From positions 1,842,001 to 1,906,000 of the forward strand of contig JAJTWR010000269.1 in the NCBI GenBank assembly GCA_021613335.1: DNA of 64,000 nucleotides, given 5' to 3'. Position 1 is the stretch's first letter. Each line of letters starts with the position of its first letter. The DNA is from Whitmania pigra. Lineage: Eukaryota; Annelida; Clitellata; Hirudinida; Haemopidae. Below, piece after piece: positions 1 to 32,383 of the stretch. A program made the position numbers and the translations under genes. The notes beneath the pieces were generated by a model. It was not told the origin of the DNA. It saw only the letters and a program-made list of their open reading frames with translations, and ran no database searches.

Positions 1-1
1 G

Positions 2-287
2 GAAATTGCACCGACGAAGAGAAGATGAATGCGACGAGAAAGAAGTCAACCAGGAGAATGATTTTACAAACGATTGTCTGCACGAAGGCAAGCTGAAGGG
101 TTTACGAGAATTGACGAAGAAGACGCGATCGAGGAGGAAAAAGGATGTCAGAAGACGAGGCCCGTCGGAAAATAGTCTCAGAATTTCAAAACCCATCGTC
201 TTAAGGACGGATACCGAGGAAATCAAAAACTTCTTCAAGAAAGGATTTAAAACGAAATTAGTGAAAGAAGGAACTAATGAATTCTAA
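2..287 (+). CDS. 3' end of a basic protein, unidentified (partial)
   Basis: The reading frame is open from the left edge of the window and ends with TAA at 285-287. It carries at least 93 residues with no acceptable ATG near the start, so the beginning probably lies upstream. The protein is rich in Lys, Arg and Glu, with a very basic stretch (KKTRSRRKKDVRRR) in the middle and a C terminus ending GTNEF. Such a basic tail suits a nuclear or nucleic-acid-binding protein, but no family is recognisable. A polyadenylation hexamer about 215 bases after the stop supports a real gene end. Confidence 0.4.
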   Translation, partial: KLHRRREDECDEKEVNQENDFTNDCLHEGKLKGLRELTKKTRSRRKKDVRRRGPSENSLRISKPIVLRTDTEEIKNFFKKGFKTKLVKEGTNEF

Positions 288-501
288 TCTTTCCCGCCGA
301 AAGATCGACAGGTTGATTGTTTCTGTTCGATCAAACAACGTTCCTTACGCCCATCATTGTGTCAATTCGATTGTACTGTTATTGGAAAGTCATTGCACGT
401 TTAAGTGTTCGATTTAATCAGTCCTTAAATGTTAATTTAAATGTAACTAAATATTGTTATTGTTTCTGCGAGGGGTTAACCCGTGCTGACAATATACAAA
501 T

Positions 502-507
502 AATAAA
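502..507 (+). promoter_or_regulatory. Polyadenylation signal AATAAA for the left-edge gene
   Basis: AATAAA lies in an AT-rich stretch about 215 bases downstream of the TAA at 285-287. The distance suits a 3' UTR, but such hexamers are frequent in this AT-rich DNA. Confidence 0.3.
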
Positions 508-1300
508 TATAAATGTAACATGTTAACTATAACAAATGATTAATACCTCTCAAAATTCATTTTTCTGTCTACAAAATGTCAATCAATGTCTAAAAGATTT
601 GAAATAATTATAGAAACCATTGATGGTTCGCTAGTTCATTCATCATCGTTTATCTTTTGTCCAAAATCGAGATGATTGAACATGATTGAAACATGAAACT
701 AACCAACCAATCGTATTGATTGAAAAGCACAACTTCCTACTAAAAGAATCGATTAACCACTTTAGGAATTCCTTAAGATAGTAACTTAGAGTGTTGATTC
801 AAAATCTCCCCTAAGACTGGCATGTTCCACATCCTGTCATTTCGATCTTTGAGTTTTTGAACGATGAGTAATCGACATGATGATCGCATTAAAAATCTTA
901 ATTTAAAATGGATGCTGTGAGGCCGAAATAAATTAAAATTCAAGTTTAAAAGTCGTTTTAACTCTACAATCCTAATAAATTCGGATTCTGAGTGTCGAGC
1001 GGCCAAATGAAATCGATGATTCAAAAGTTTGAAACATTTGTGGAGCTTCTTAGTAGCCACTCGCATGAATGGGCCATTCAAGTTTGCGTAGGAGACACTT
1101 TGCTGATTCTGGTTGTTTGTAGGAATATTAAGACACCGACAATCGTACTACAACACGCACGACGCGCGCAAGTCGTCCGCTATTATAAAGCTCTCTTGTC
1201 TTCGTTGTTATCAGTTTTAGTAGCCAGTTGAGCGCGTTTGAGTTGAATTTGAAAGTTTGAATTCGTAAAAGGTTACATTTTTAAGGAGATAGTTAGCTTG
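508..1300. other. Intergenic stretch, no gene seen
   Basis: This separates the left-edge gene from the coronin promoter. Short frames occur on both strands (for example 773-1081 on the minus strand and 992-1231 on the plus strand), but none shows family resemblance or matched splice sites. A TATAAAG-like sequence near 1183 is possible but unsupported. Confidence 0.3.
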
Positions 1301-1308
1301 TATAAATA
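1301..1308 (+). promoter_or_regulatory. TATA box, probably of the coronin gene
   Basis: TATAAATA is followed about 30 bases downstream by a stretch that runs to a good 5' splice site (AAC followed by GTAAGA at 1531). TATA box, expected start near 1331 and donor together form a coherent promoter and leader exon for the coronin gene. The link to coronin is inferred from order and strand only. Confidence 0.4.
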
Positions 1309-1332
1309 GAAAATCAATTTCGAATTTTGTAG

Positions 1333-1530
1333 GACATCAGTTTACTTTTTAAGTCGAACAAAAATATTTCATCTGCTTCCGTCGGCACATTTTATCTCGG
1401 ATAAACACAAGATTGGAAATAACTTTCCGAGCGAAGGAATTTCCAGCTAATCTGATCAGCGAGCCGTTTTTAGCTGGATTCAGTGGTGAAGCGAAGTGGT
1501 TTAGAGCCATGGTACAGGATTGCTAACAAC
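1333..1530 (+). other. Probable non-coding leader exon of the coronin gene
   Basis: The stretch begins about 30 bases after the TATA box and ends at the donor GTAAGA. The next usable acceptor on this strand directly in front of a coding start is at 4188, right before the coronin ATG. The leader contains a five-codon upstream frame (MVQDC) starting at an ATG in a strong context (GCCATGG). No transcript data are available, so the exon limits are inferred. Confidence 0.35.
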
Positions 1531-2738
1531 GTAAGAAACAGCTGATCGTGTACATTAATATGCATGGAGTTCATTATCAAACATTACATGATGCATTAAA
1601 CGCTTACGTGGTGCATTTATTTAGTTTATTTATCTTTCGGAGATGAGAACGAGATACGCTTGTTTCTCGTGGAGCTGGGATATGGGAATTAGGATTCATT
1701 CGTTCGTGGATTGTTCCACTTGATTGGATTCCTGAGCTGGCTTTTGTCGTTTGATGCTGAGTTTGTAATTTCCTGTTTGTCATGTATCTATTTGTCATTC
1801 ATTTATTTACTTTTTGATTAAATTGAATTTTTATTCTTTTTGTTATTTTCTCGTTAATTAATTTGTTAATTCTGAAACCGTGGAGATAACTGAATTAAAT
1901 CGTTTCAGCGCGTTAATAAAATGCTCTCGAAAAAACCACTGACTACCATCGGGAACTTGTTGCAGAGATGGTCCAATTTCAAGAGAGAAGTAACAACAAC
2001 ATTTTATTGCAACAACATTTTATACAACAACATTTTATTACAACAACATTTGACTAACATCACAGCATGCTTGTTCGTTCAGCTGAACACTTCTCAATGT
2101 CATGTTTCTGCATGAAATTGTACTCTCTCTCTTACAATTCGTGTAAAACGAGAATACATCTGGGAAGATCATTCCACAACTGATTGATTGATTGGCTGGT
2201 TGACTGATCGATTGCTTTAAACAAAAATTGATTTGTATGCAACTTCCTGTCAAAACCCGCTAAAAGCTGATATGTTAGTCAGGACAGTATTTAAATGTAT
2301 CTTGATGTTTCTTGTATCGTGATCGCTTTTTTCCCAATGGTCTGTAAATTGATCTGCATTGTCTAGATACTGTCGGGCTTGCTAAAAGCTTGAAAAAGGT
2401 CTTAGCCTAAAAATCTTTGCTAAGCAATCACTATCATGATTTGACAACTGACTACGCAATTATTATCACGATTGAATTTTATATTATTATATATTACTTG
2501 TTTAAATAGCACTTAATACCTTCTAAACCTAAACCCCAATTAATATGTTTTTAGATTAAATTCTTGCATGACCATGTTCATTGTTCAATATTAGCAAAAC
2601 AATTACAAACCTGATTTAAATAAAAATTAAGAACATAAAAAAAAACTAGAATAGCGAGTGCGTGTAACTTAACAACATGCTGGCTACGTCAATAAATAAT
2701 AGTCACAATAACAATATTAATAACGTAATATTAATAAC

Positions 2739-2739
<1 letters not shown>

Positions 2740-2774
<35 letters not shown>

Positions 2775-2785
2775 TAATAATAATA

Positions 2786-2864
<79 letters not shown>

Positions 2865-2865
2865 G

Positions 2866-2928
<63 letters not shown>

Positions 2929-2956
2929 TATAATAATAATAATAATAATATAATAA
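2740..2956. repeat. (TAA)n / (TGATAA)n microsatellite
   Basis: About 215 bases of TAA units contain an inner block of TGATAA hexamers. It lies in the presumed first intron of the coronin gene and abuts the unique 114-base block that recurs inverted at 6461-6574. Confidence 0.9.
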
Positions 2957-2966
2957 AGACGTCTGT

Positions 2967-3078
2967 CTACTTCTGTGTGACGTTACTTTGTGCTATTATA
3001 GGGTTATTACTATTGTATTTGATTAGTAATTTTTGTAATTTTTTAAGATAGTTCATTAAATAAAGAAAATATGAATGA

Positions 3079-3080
<2 letters not shown>
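2967..3080 (+). repeat. 114-base dispersed repeat, copy A
   Basis: This unique-sequence block lies between two TAA/TGATAA microsatellites. Its exact reverse complement occurs at 6461-6574, also beside a TTA microsatellite. Just upstream, AAGACGTCTGTCT occurs again near 3278. The perfect identity indicates a recent copying event or an active dispersed repeat that carries microsatellite flanks. No coding capacity is seen. Confidence 0.85.
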
Positions 3081-3277
<197 letters not shown>

Positions 3278-4188
3278 AGACGTCTGTCTTGCACAGTCTG
3301 TCACAGAGTTCCTACATTAAAAGTGTTCCAAGTCCCATTTTCGAGATGAAAGAAGCTTCCTGGATCAACCATCAATCAGTTGCTGACATTAATCGTTTTA
3401 CGCCAACAAATATTAATAATAAATAATAAACAATAATAATAATAATATGAATACAAATGGGTTAACATTAATAATAATTTTTAAGCTGTATTGTGGCAGT
3501 TGGAGTATCATTGACTAAACAAATGAATAGTGTTTTTATTTTTCTGACTAATAATCATTATTATCATTATTACTGTCAATATTATTATTATTATAATTAT
3601 TATTGTTATTTTCAAGCACTCATTAGATTCAGCTTGCGAAATGATTTGACTCAACGCACGCTGAAGTAATTTCAAGCATTTGTAAATTTATAAAACAAAG
3701 ACGAGTGGCTTTCATTTAACTACACTTTTGTGAGACATTGCACTCGATCGGTGTTGTTCGGTTTACTGCGATTTTGTTCGATTTTCAGTGCAAAATGCGA
3801 TAGAAAGTCTGACCGAAACTCGGTTGAAACGCAGCTGCAATCGTTCGATTGATTCTCAGTCTCAGGGACCCATTTGTCGCCATTCAAGGACAATTATTGG
3901 CAACTTTTTTTTAAAGCAAGATTGTCGCAAAAATATTTGCATGTCTGCACTCGTTTGATTGTTTTGAAGCAGTTTTTTTTTTACTGGTGTCTGTGATACT
4001 AACAGTTTTCTCTTCACGACCTTGCTTTCATCTGAGAAAGATTCTTAAACTGCGATTAATCGAATTGATAAAAACAATAATAGCCTTTTCGTCTCAAACA
4101 AGAGGCTAAACTTGCATGGAATGAATTAATGCAGTACATCCACGATTCCATCCATCCATCCATCCATCCATCCATTCAATTCATGCAG

Positions 4189-24974
<20,786 letters not shown>

Positions 24975-25227
24975 ACTCAGCAAGGGACCACACTTAGGAA
25001 TTTTGGCTACTCGCTGCCGTCTTAATCACATCTGTTTTGTTGCCGTCGTTGTTGTTGTTGTTGTTTTCTACAAGATACAAAACATTTCGCCTGATCAAAT
25101 CATGATCGCAACTTCGTCTGATGATTTCGTTGTACACCTCCGTTTGGAAATCAATTATTGTTTTTTCTTGAGTCTTTTGCTTCTTAAGATCGTAAGAAGA
25201 TTGGTCGATTGTTGTTGGTTTTCAAGA

Positions 25228-25233
25228 AATAAA
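25228..25233 (+). promoter_or_regulatory. Polyadenylation signal AATAAA for coronin
   Basis: This is the first clear AATAAA after the coronin stop at 24972-24974, about 255 bases downstream and before the next gene. Confidence 0.4.
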
Positions 25234-25290
25234 AACAAAATCAAATGTTGTTTGTTAAATATTTTTTTAATTAATTAATTATTTTCTTAG

Positions 25291-25352
25291 TTTAATGGCT
25301 TCTCATAATGAAGGTTTGTAATTATTCCCGCCTCCGCACTCTTGATTAAGGA
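25291..25352 (+). repeat. Direct repeat of about 60 bases, copy 2
   Basis: Second copy of the element at 24431-24491, lying just beyond the presumed coronin poly(A) site. TTAATGGC at the 5' side is shared as well. Confidence 0.75.
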
Positions 25353-26220
25353 TGTTTATTAATTATTTGTTTAGAGTTTTTGTGTAATGCTTCCAATCGT
25401 GCAAAAGTTGATGAGATATTGAGCACACATTCATATCCTTGTAGTACATGAGGGTTGACATCAGTGATGGATTCTGACGAAATCTGAGAAAGAGAAGTCG
25501 ATATTAAAATTTATTTTGGTTCTTCATATCGCAAAAATGGCTATGGTGTCACCTAAATAACTGATTTTATGAATCAGCTTTGTTTTATAGATTTCTTATC
25601 TATGTTATGGCATTGCATTGATATTAATTGTAATCAGATATTATTCTGTAAAGAAAAATTGTTTTGAATTTTTCTAGTTAAGCTATTTAATTCTATTAAC
25701 TATTAAAGTAATAGTTAGTATTGATATTAAAAAATATGTTAATTAGCCTATTAAGAAATGTCACAACTAATCACTTGTTTAGAATCTTTCGTACCCCCTC
25801 TGGGAACATTGAAAGTTGTCCCAGTATGATGGCTGATGTCGATCTGAATGGTTCAATTTCTGAATTCAGAAACATCACCAAACAATCGACTGATGCTGTT
25901 GATATCATTGCTTCTGGTATTCCTACAATAAAAACTACAATTGTGAAAAATTTATGCTGCTTAAAGTTAGTTAGAATTTAAAAAATCAAAGTATGTATTT
26001 ATTTGCGGATAAAATTGCTTTAAAATCATTTATTTATCTAAAGGTTTTTTTTTATCAAATTTTAATAATTTATAGTTTATTCGGTTGGGGAAAAAAATTT
26101 GAATCCCGCCATCTTTGGAAAGAGACACAAAGTCGAACACAACTGAACCATTACATTAATAATAAACTAATGAACTAATAAAACTTATTCAAATTTTAAA
26201 TACTTAAACAATATCTAAAT
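25353..26220. other. Intergenic region between convergent genes
   Basis: The plus-strand frame 25721-25981 contains a stretch with ordinary composition (GNIESCPSMMADVDLNGSI) but no recognisable family. AATAAA on the minus strand at 26003-25998 could serve the armadillo-like gene. Confidence 0.3.
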
Positions 26221-29200
26221 TTACTTGATCGCGCAATTACCTGAGCCTAACTCAATGAGTTTGGATATGAACTTCAAAGTTTGTGCGGCGATGTATTCCT
26301 CAGCAAATATGTTCATCACTTCAGACAATTCACTCACTGGATCGTTTTTAACTGATTGAAGAATATTCTTCACAATTTTGTATCTTTTTGACAAAAGAGA
26401 TTTGGACAGAAATCTGAGTATTTCACTCAAGGTTTGAACACCTGTTGCCAAGCTTGTGGCTGGCTGTTGGTCGCACAAAACTCCAGATAGAACTACTAAC
26501 TGATAAACATATAGTCTAGATTATGTTATGCAATATTATGCAATTAATTAATAGAAACAAGTAACTTGGTCTTACTAAATATGCCGCCTGTGTTTTTATA
26601 GATAGGTCAACAGACTTTAAAAGATCTAAAAATTGTTTGGCTTCAAATTTGAATTGATACTTCTCAACTTTCTGACCAGTCCAAGTTTTAGAAATTTTCG
26701 AAGCGCAAAAATCCTGAGGTAGTTTTATTCCCAATTGATGAATTTGATTTTTATTTTTGTAAAAATATTCTGCCAGAGAAGAACCAGCGATGGCCCGATG
26801 TCGGTCATTCAGTTCTTTACTGGTAAGTTCCCTGTGCAAATAAGCCAGTACTTTAGGAATTTCTTTGTTTATTATTCCAAGAGTCAAACTTTTGGTATCT
26901 GAAAAAAATTGTACTAGCAATCTGAAAGGTTTAAATTATAATTTATTAATATGAAAGAAAATCAAATTCATCATTCCATCAATTTAGTTTTATTGTAAAC
27001 TAGATGCTAAGTTCGAATTTTAAACTTACAATTAAATATGCCACATAAAACTTTAATTTACACCTTCAATGAAATAAAATTTGCCAACCTGATGTTGAAG
27101 CAACAAATGCTCTGGCGGCATTTATTTTAAGAGTTGGAGATTTATTTTCCATCAACGAGAGTAACACCTCGTGACCTTTCAGGTTAATGAAGTGTTGCAC
27201 CAGGTGACCTTTTGACCCTACCCTAAAGCCACTCATAAGAGAGGTCACTGCTTCCAAGGATTGAATGTGAAGTTTTTCTGGTCTGCTTTCTTGTTGCAAA
27301 ATGTCCAAAAATTCTGAGGGTAAAAACTTTTGAGAAATACTTTTATTTCTTATAATATATTTTATAATATATAATATATATAACATGTACTCAATATTTT
27401 TTATTTTATTACAAGCTTTTTTTTTTAACCTGACTCAGAATTCATAGTTTTAACCACATTATTTTTGAACTTTTGGAGGATTCCTTAATTTTGTGACGTT
27501 GGTGATACTAGGCTTAAAATTTTTGTCATTCGGGCTGCCTTTTTTTTTGCAAAAGTTATGACTATGTGTGTAATTAAGCGGGTTTTGTAACTGTTTTTAT
27601 GTAATATTACATGTAAATCTTTTGTTTAATCAATCTCTCTATGTGTGAATTTATCATTAATTCAAATTAATTATTCAATTATGGATTTGAATATTAAATA
27701 TTATTAGCAATTAATCAATAATGATTAAATAACATCTATAATATTATTATCAATAAAACAAATATTATAATAATAATAATATAATAATAACCACTAATAT
27801 TTATAAACCCACCAACCCTGCAGAAGAAATAATTCTTCTTCAAGAGACATCGCTTTGGTGTAAGGCAGGTCAGCCAGAGAGGTCACAGCCCTTGCCGAAA
27901 TAGAGTCAAGGACATCTGAGTGATAACAGAACCACCCGATGAAGGCTGCTCCTGTCATCATCTCGGCAACCTTCCTCTTGTTATCCAAGCTGGAATCTGC
28001 CACCATCCACATGACGGAGTTGATCTTTTCCATCAGAAGGATGGAGTTCAAACGCTTTGAACATTTGACGAGTTGCGTGATGAGGCCCCATTCAAAGAAC
28101 CTCAGTTGTGCAAAGAGATTGTTCTCCAATAAATTCTCCAGTGCCAAGATGGCGTTGATTTCCAAGTGTTCGCAGTTTTTCTGTGAGACGTTTGAAAGTT
28201 TGAAAGTTTAAGATCGAAAAGTCATGCATCAGTTGTTGATTTTACATTCGTAGGATGTTAAGTAGTATTACTTGTAGTGATATTAATGATAATGACAACG
28301 ACGATTAGCAATGTTGACAACTTAATTCCTTTGTTAATAATGCAACTTATAAAATTACAAATTATTATTTATGATAATTAATTTGACAATTATGTGAAAC
28401 ATTTTTATAACTCGGTAATTTAATATTTTAAAAAAACCTGCAGAAGCATCGTCAATCGGTGACAGACTTCGCAACTGACAAATCCATTTTGATTTGTCAA
28501 CAAACCACAAGATAATTGTTCTATTGTTTTGCAAGCCCTGCTCAACAAACTATCCATGTTGCTGTTGCTGTCTGTGTTGATGTTGAAATTGTTGCTGTTG
28601 ATTTTGTCAGCATTTAACAGCCCGCCAATCACTTCGTAATTTGAAGTATTTTCAGAAAATTGTAGCTTCGTTAGTGAACCCAGTTCTGCCAAAGAACCAA
28701 CGGCTTCTGAGATCTTCATGACAACGTCACTGCATTTTGGCCACTTCTGAATTTATTTAACTATTTATTATATAATAGCAAATATGTTACGCCTTAGCTA
28801 GGTAAGTACAGCCTAGTATTATTCGTAAACAATGTTTGGAATATGCTTAATTTCAGAGCGAAACACCTTATTCTATGAAATCGGATAAATTATAAAGAAA
28901 AATCTCCTAGTTGGCAAACGATTTCCTTCCATTAAAGACAGTTGAGGATTTTTGGAATGGCGGACAGATGTCCTATTATCCAATTGAGTGATATTAACTA
29001 TTTAAGCAAGTCACTTAATGGCAAGTTTTTAATCACTTGAACAAGCTAAGATGATGTCATTCGTGAGTGCGATGTTAAAGCAACATGTGGTGTTCGCAAT
29101 CCAGCTTCTCCCAAAGCAAAGCGCTATTTAAAATAGGCGCTAAATAAATAGTTAACAAAATCGTTAAACGTGATACAAATGAAATTATTAATAACAATTT

Positions 29201-29617
29201 TAGTGCTTCTTATTAACTGACCGAATAAAACTTGATCGCTTTCACAAGTTGATCCATCAGTCTCCACTTGACTGCTTCTTCCTCCATCAACTTTTCACGA
29301 CACAACACCACAACCATCTCTGCACATCTGGTCACAAGTTCAGAACGCTGAAGAAAAATTTGAGAAAATTCCAAGGCACTCTCTCTATCATGGTCGTCAA
29401 CGATTTGAAAACAATCAGAAAGTAATTCAGTGATTCGGCAATTGATTGCCTGTTCTCTGCCTCTACTGGAGTTGAACAGAATCAACAAAAGTGTGGATAT
29501 GATGACGGAGTTAGTGCTGATGCCAACGACAGGGTCGCATTTTCTCGTTCCTTCTAAAATGTTTCTCACCACCCTCTTTTGAATCACAATCTCTCTGAGT
29601 TTTTTTCTTAATGTGTC
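26221..29617 (-). CDS. Armadillo/HEAT-like helical repeat region, six exons, about 631 aa
   Basis: Minus-strand exons, 5' to 3': 29617-29222, 28746-28438, 28180-27817, 27313-27089, 26898-26576, 26499-26221; phases join and the stop is TAA at 26223-26221. The product is almost wholly amphipathic helix with ARM/HEAT-like turns, for example DVLDSISARAVTSLADLP, LEAVTSLMSGFRVGSKGH and SPTLKINAARAFVA. There is no ATG-bearing first exon between 29617 and 29885, and the first exon opens directly from an acceptor (TTAATCAG) in phase 0. These exons therefore probably continue the ankyrin exons just upstream (29885-31405). Animal proteins that combine ankyrin and armadillo repeats (ANKAR family) are the best guess. 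Exact identity is unproven. Confidence 0.65.
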
Positions 29618-29884
29618 CTGATTAAGTTAATAAATTTTGAAGGGTTTGATGTCGAGGTCAACCGGTATATTTTGATTTATCTTATTTATGTGAAAAATAA
29701 TAAATTTAAGTTCAAAGTTAACTGCTATTTCTTAGGTTAATTATTATTATTATAGAAATAAAAACATTTTGCAACATAGGAATTACAAATAAAAAACTCC
29801 TAATAACAAAACAATAATAATATAACATTTCCAAATAAAATAAAGAGTAATAAAAGAGGCGTTCCCTCGTAATTCAAGAAAGTC

Positions 29885-31405
29885 TTAAAAAACGAATTTA
29901 AAAAATGCCTCTCCAATTGAATCTGGAGGTGATTCATGGATTTCTTCTGTCAAAGGTTCAATGGAGGGTTCGTGAACCTCAGATGAAATATTTCCACGTG
30001 ACACTTTGACCTTTCCACTTTCTCTATTCTTGGAATCTGAGTTATCGTCACCTTCCCCTGTTAGAAGAAATAAAAATGATTGGAATAAAAAAAATAAATG
30101 TAAATCATAAAATTCATCAGAAGTATTTATATATCTTTTATGTCTATTAATTTTATTAATATTATACGTCCTCCTAAACTCTGTATATCTTACTGAGAAA
30201 AAACATTATTTGTAAATAACAAAAAGTTACCCACATTAGTGCAATGAAGTGTTTATTTAACGACAGCAGCAATTATCTTCCTGAACTTACGTATCATCTC
30301 CTTTACCCACTCCAAACCAAAGAGAAGATCATTCGCAAACCCCGACATCAACTGGTCTTCGAGAACCTGCCAAAGTTTCAAACAATTGTCCTCAGCAGCC
30401 AAAAGTCTCATCATCTTCCATCGCCTGTACTCCATGCATAGGTCAAGCACACTTTGACCTTTCGAATTGAGGGCTTCCAAGGATGCCCCGGCATTGAGAA
30501 GGAATTTGAAGACGTCAGGTTGGTCTGAAGTGACTGACAGAAGGAGAGGAGTGCATTTATCTGCTGTTTGCAGCTCAATTATCGATGGTATTTCCTTGAT
30601 GGCTTTTTCTGTCCTCGAAATGTTTTCAAGATTGAAGTGATTCAAATGTTAAAAAATGTGTTTTAGTGTTTAAAGCGAGCTTTTTTGCCGTAAATAAAAG
30701 CAATTTTTGTTAATGGAATAGTTAAATGGTCGATTTATTAAATTATATTGTAGGGTTTTTAATGATTTTATTATGCTTTCAAAACTAAAGCTCTATCTTC
30801 AAAGCTATGTGATAAATCGAATTACAATTTAACGAATATAAATGTCCCCCCAAAAAAACTGACCAATAAGAGCCAATCTTCCCTCCATTACACAAACATG
30901 GAATGGACACAAACCACCATCCTGTGGTTGAACCATCATCTCAGGGGTTGATAATGTTTCCAAATAATAAACTGTTTCAACCTTTTCTTTGGCTTTTAAT
31001 TTCCTATTTTAGTTTGTAAGACATTTTTATGTCCCGATAAATTGTTAAAAATATTTTAATAGATGTATTCTTGCATTTACATATAAAAACATTTTGAATT
31101 ATTAAAAATGACATTTCTCCGAGAATAAAAATGCTTAAATAAGAAAATTGGATATTTAGTGAAGTATTGCATTAATGACATCATAAATAGTAAATTTTAG
31201 ATAATAAGGTCAAAAAACATTTAGAAATTATCTTGAACATCATTTAAACCTGCTACAACTAGAGCGAATTATGCTGCTAAAAATATGTTTGCAGGTGAGA
31301 AAAATATTTGAGAAAAATAACGAAGGACGCTTTAAAATTTAATTTTTCAACTCACGACTTCTTGTTCATTTTCATTGCAATATTTTTCAAAGCAAAGATT
31401 TCCAT
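29885..31405 (-). CDS. Ankyrin-repeat exons, 226 aa to the stop; probably 5' part of an ankyrin/armadillo gene
   Basis: Minus-strand exons: 31405-31356 (start ATG, in-frame TAA just upstream), 31003-30864, 30608-30291, 30057-29885. Junctions agree in phase (AAGTC/GTGAGT, ATTG/GTCAGT, ATAC/GTAAGT). Ankyrin signatures are GGLCPFHVCVMEGRLALIEK and KCTPLLLSVTSDQPDVFKF, followed by LLNAGASLEALNSKGQSVLD. Exon 4 is acidic and polar and ends in TAA at 29887-29885. Either this is a small ankyrin protein, or an internal phase-0 donor in exon 4 (for example after SSE, GAG followed by GTTCAC) links to the armadillo-like exons. The lack of another start for those exons favours one gene. Confidence 0.7.
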
Positions 31406-31821
31406 TTTAAAACGAAATTAAATTTTGTTTTTCTTTTTTTTAAATCAAGGAATAATTATAAAAAATTGCAAATGGAAATATTCTTCGAAATCAATTTCAA
31501 TCACCTCATCTTTATAAGGGTATCTGTTTTGAGGATTCACCAAGGAGACAGTTGTGAATTATTTAGTCGATCTTCTACAGTGTTAGCAATGATTATGATG
31601 ATGACAATGGCCATGATAATGATTTCAAAGATGATGATGGTGATGATTAATAAAATGATGATAATACAGATTTTATGTTCTTCTAGTGAAGTATATAATA
31701 AATAAAAATATATGTTGTCGTAATTTTAAATTACTGAAAATGATTATTAATTATTGCGTCACATTTACGCAGAAATGTGTGGGTCATAAACTGGGCAAAA
31801 AACAAGAATTCTAAAGAGTTC

Positions 31822-31843
31822 AGCGCCAAAATATTTCGGCGCC
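31822..31843. promoter_or_regulatory. E2F-like palindrome in a probable bidirectional promoter
   Basis: GCGCCAAAATATTTCGGCGC reads almost the same on both strands, placing a TTTCGGCGC and a TTTTGGCGC in opposite directions (E2F consensus TTTSSCGC). It lies between the minus-strand ankyrin start (31405) and the plus-strand secreted-protein start (32384). TGACGCAC- and ACGTCAC-like motifs are nearby. Function is inferred only from motif and position. Confidence 0.4.
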
Positions 31844-32383
31844 ATAAAATGTCGTGATCGTGGTGACGAGCGCTTATAACCCATTCAAGCACCAAAGTGT
31901 GAAAGCGTGTCTAGCATCTTCTTGACGCACTTTTGCCTCTTGGGGTGTCAAACGTCACAAACACATCCAACAGACGTTCGATATTTTACAAAAATATTTA
32001 TTTATTCTTCCAGTTCCATATACCAATGTCACGCTCTCAAGACCGATGGCAAAACCTAGGACTGGAGATAATTAGTGAAAGTAATTCTTCCAGGTTTACA
32101 GATTTTCCAAGAAGAAAAAGTTGCCTGAATTACAGCCATAGTTAGCCGTCATATTTTTCAATAAGAGGCGACAAATGTAACACTTTTATAATATTTAAGC
32201 GACTAGTCCACCCTCGGCCAGAACCTCTGCTTCTAAACTCAGAACAAGGAATGTTCCTGTTCCTTTTTCAAAGTAAAATGAATTTGTATTAAATTAAAAG
32301 TAAATACTGCAAGTGTATTTGCACGATTTTGTTTGTTTTAAATTGTATTTGTGAAATAAGGAGCTAATCGATTAGCGGCAGAC

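Noticed and set aside
1411..1525. Leader frame reading PFLAGFSGEAKWFRAMVQD, reminiscent of a Tudor domain
   Set aside because: Very short, ends in a stop before the donor, and no following exon continues a Tudor fold. The leader-exon explanation is simpler.
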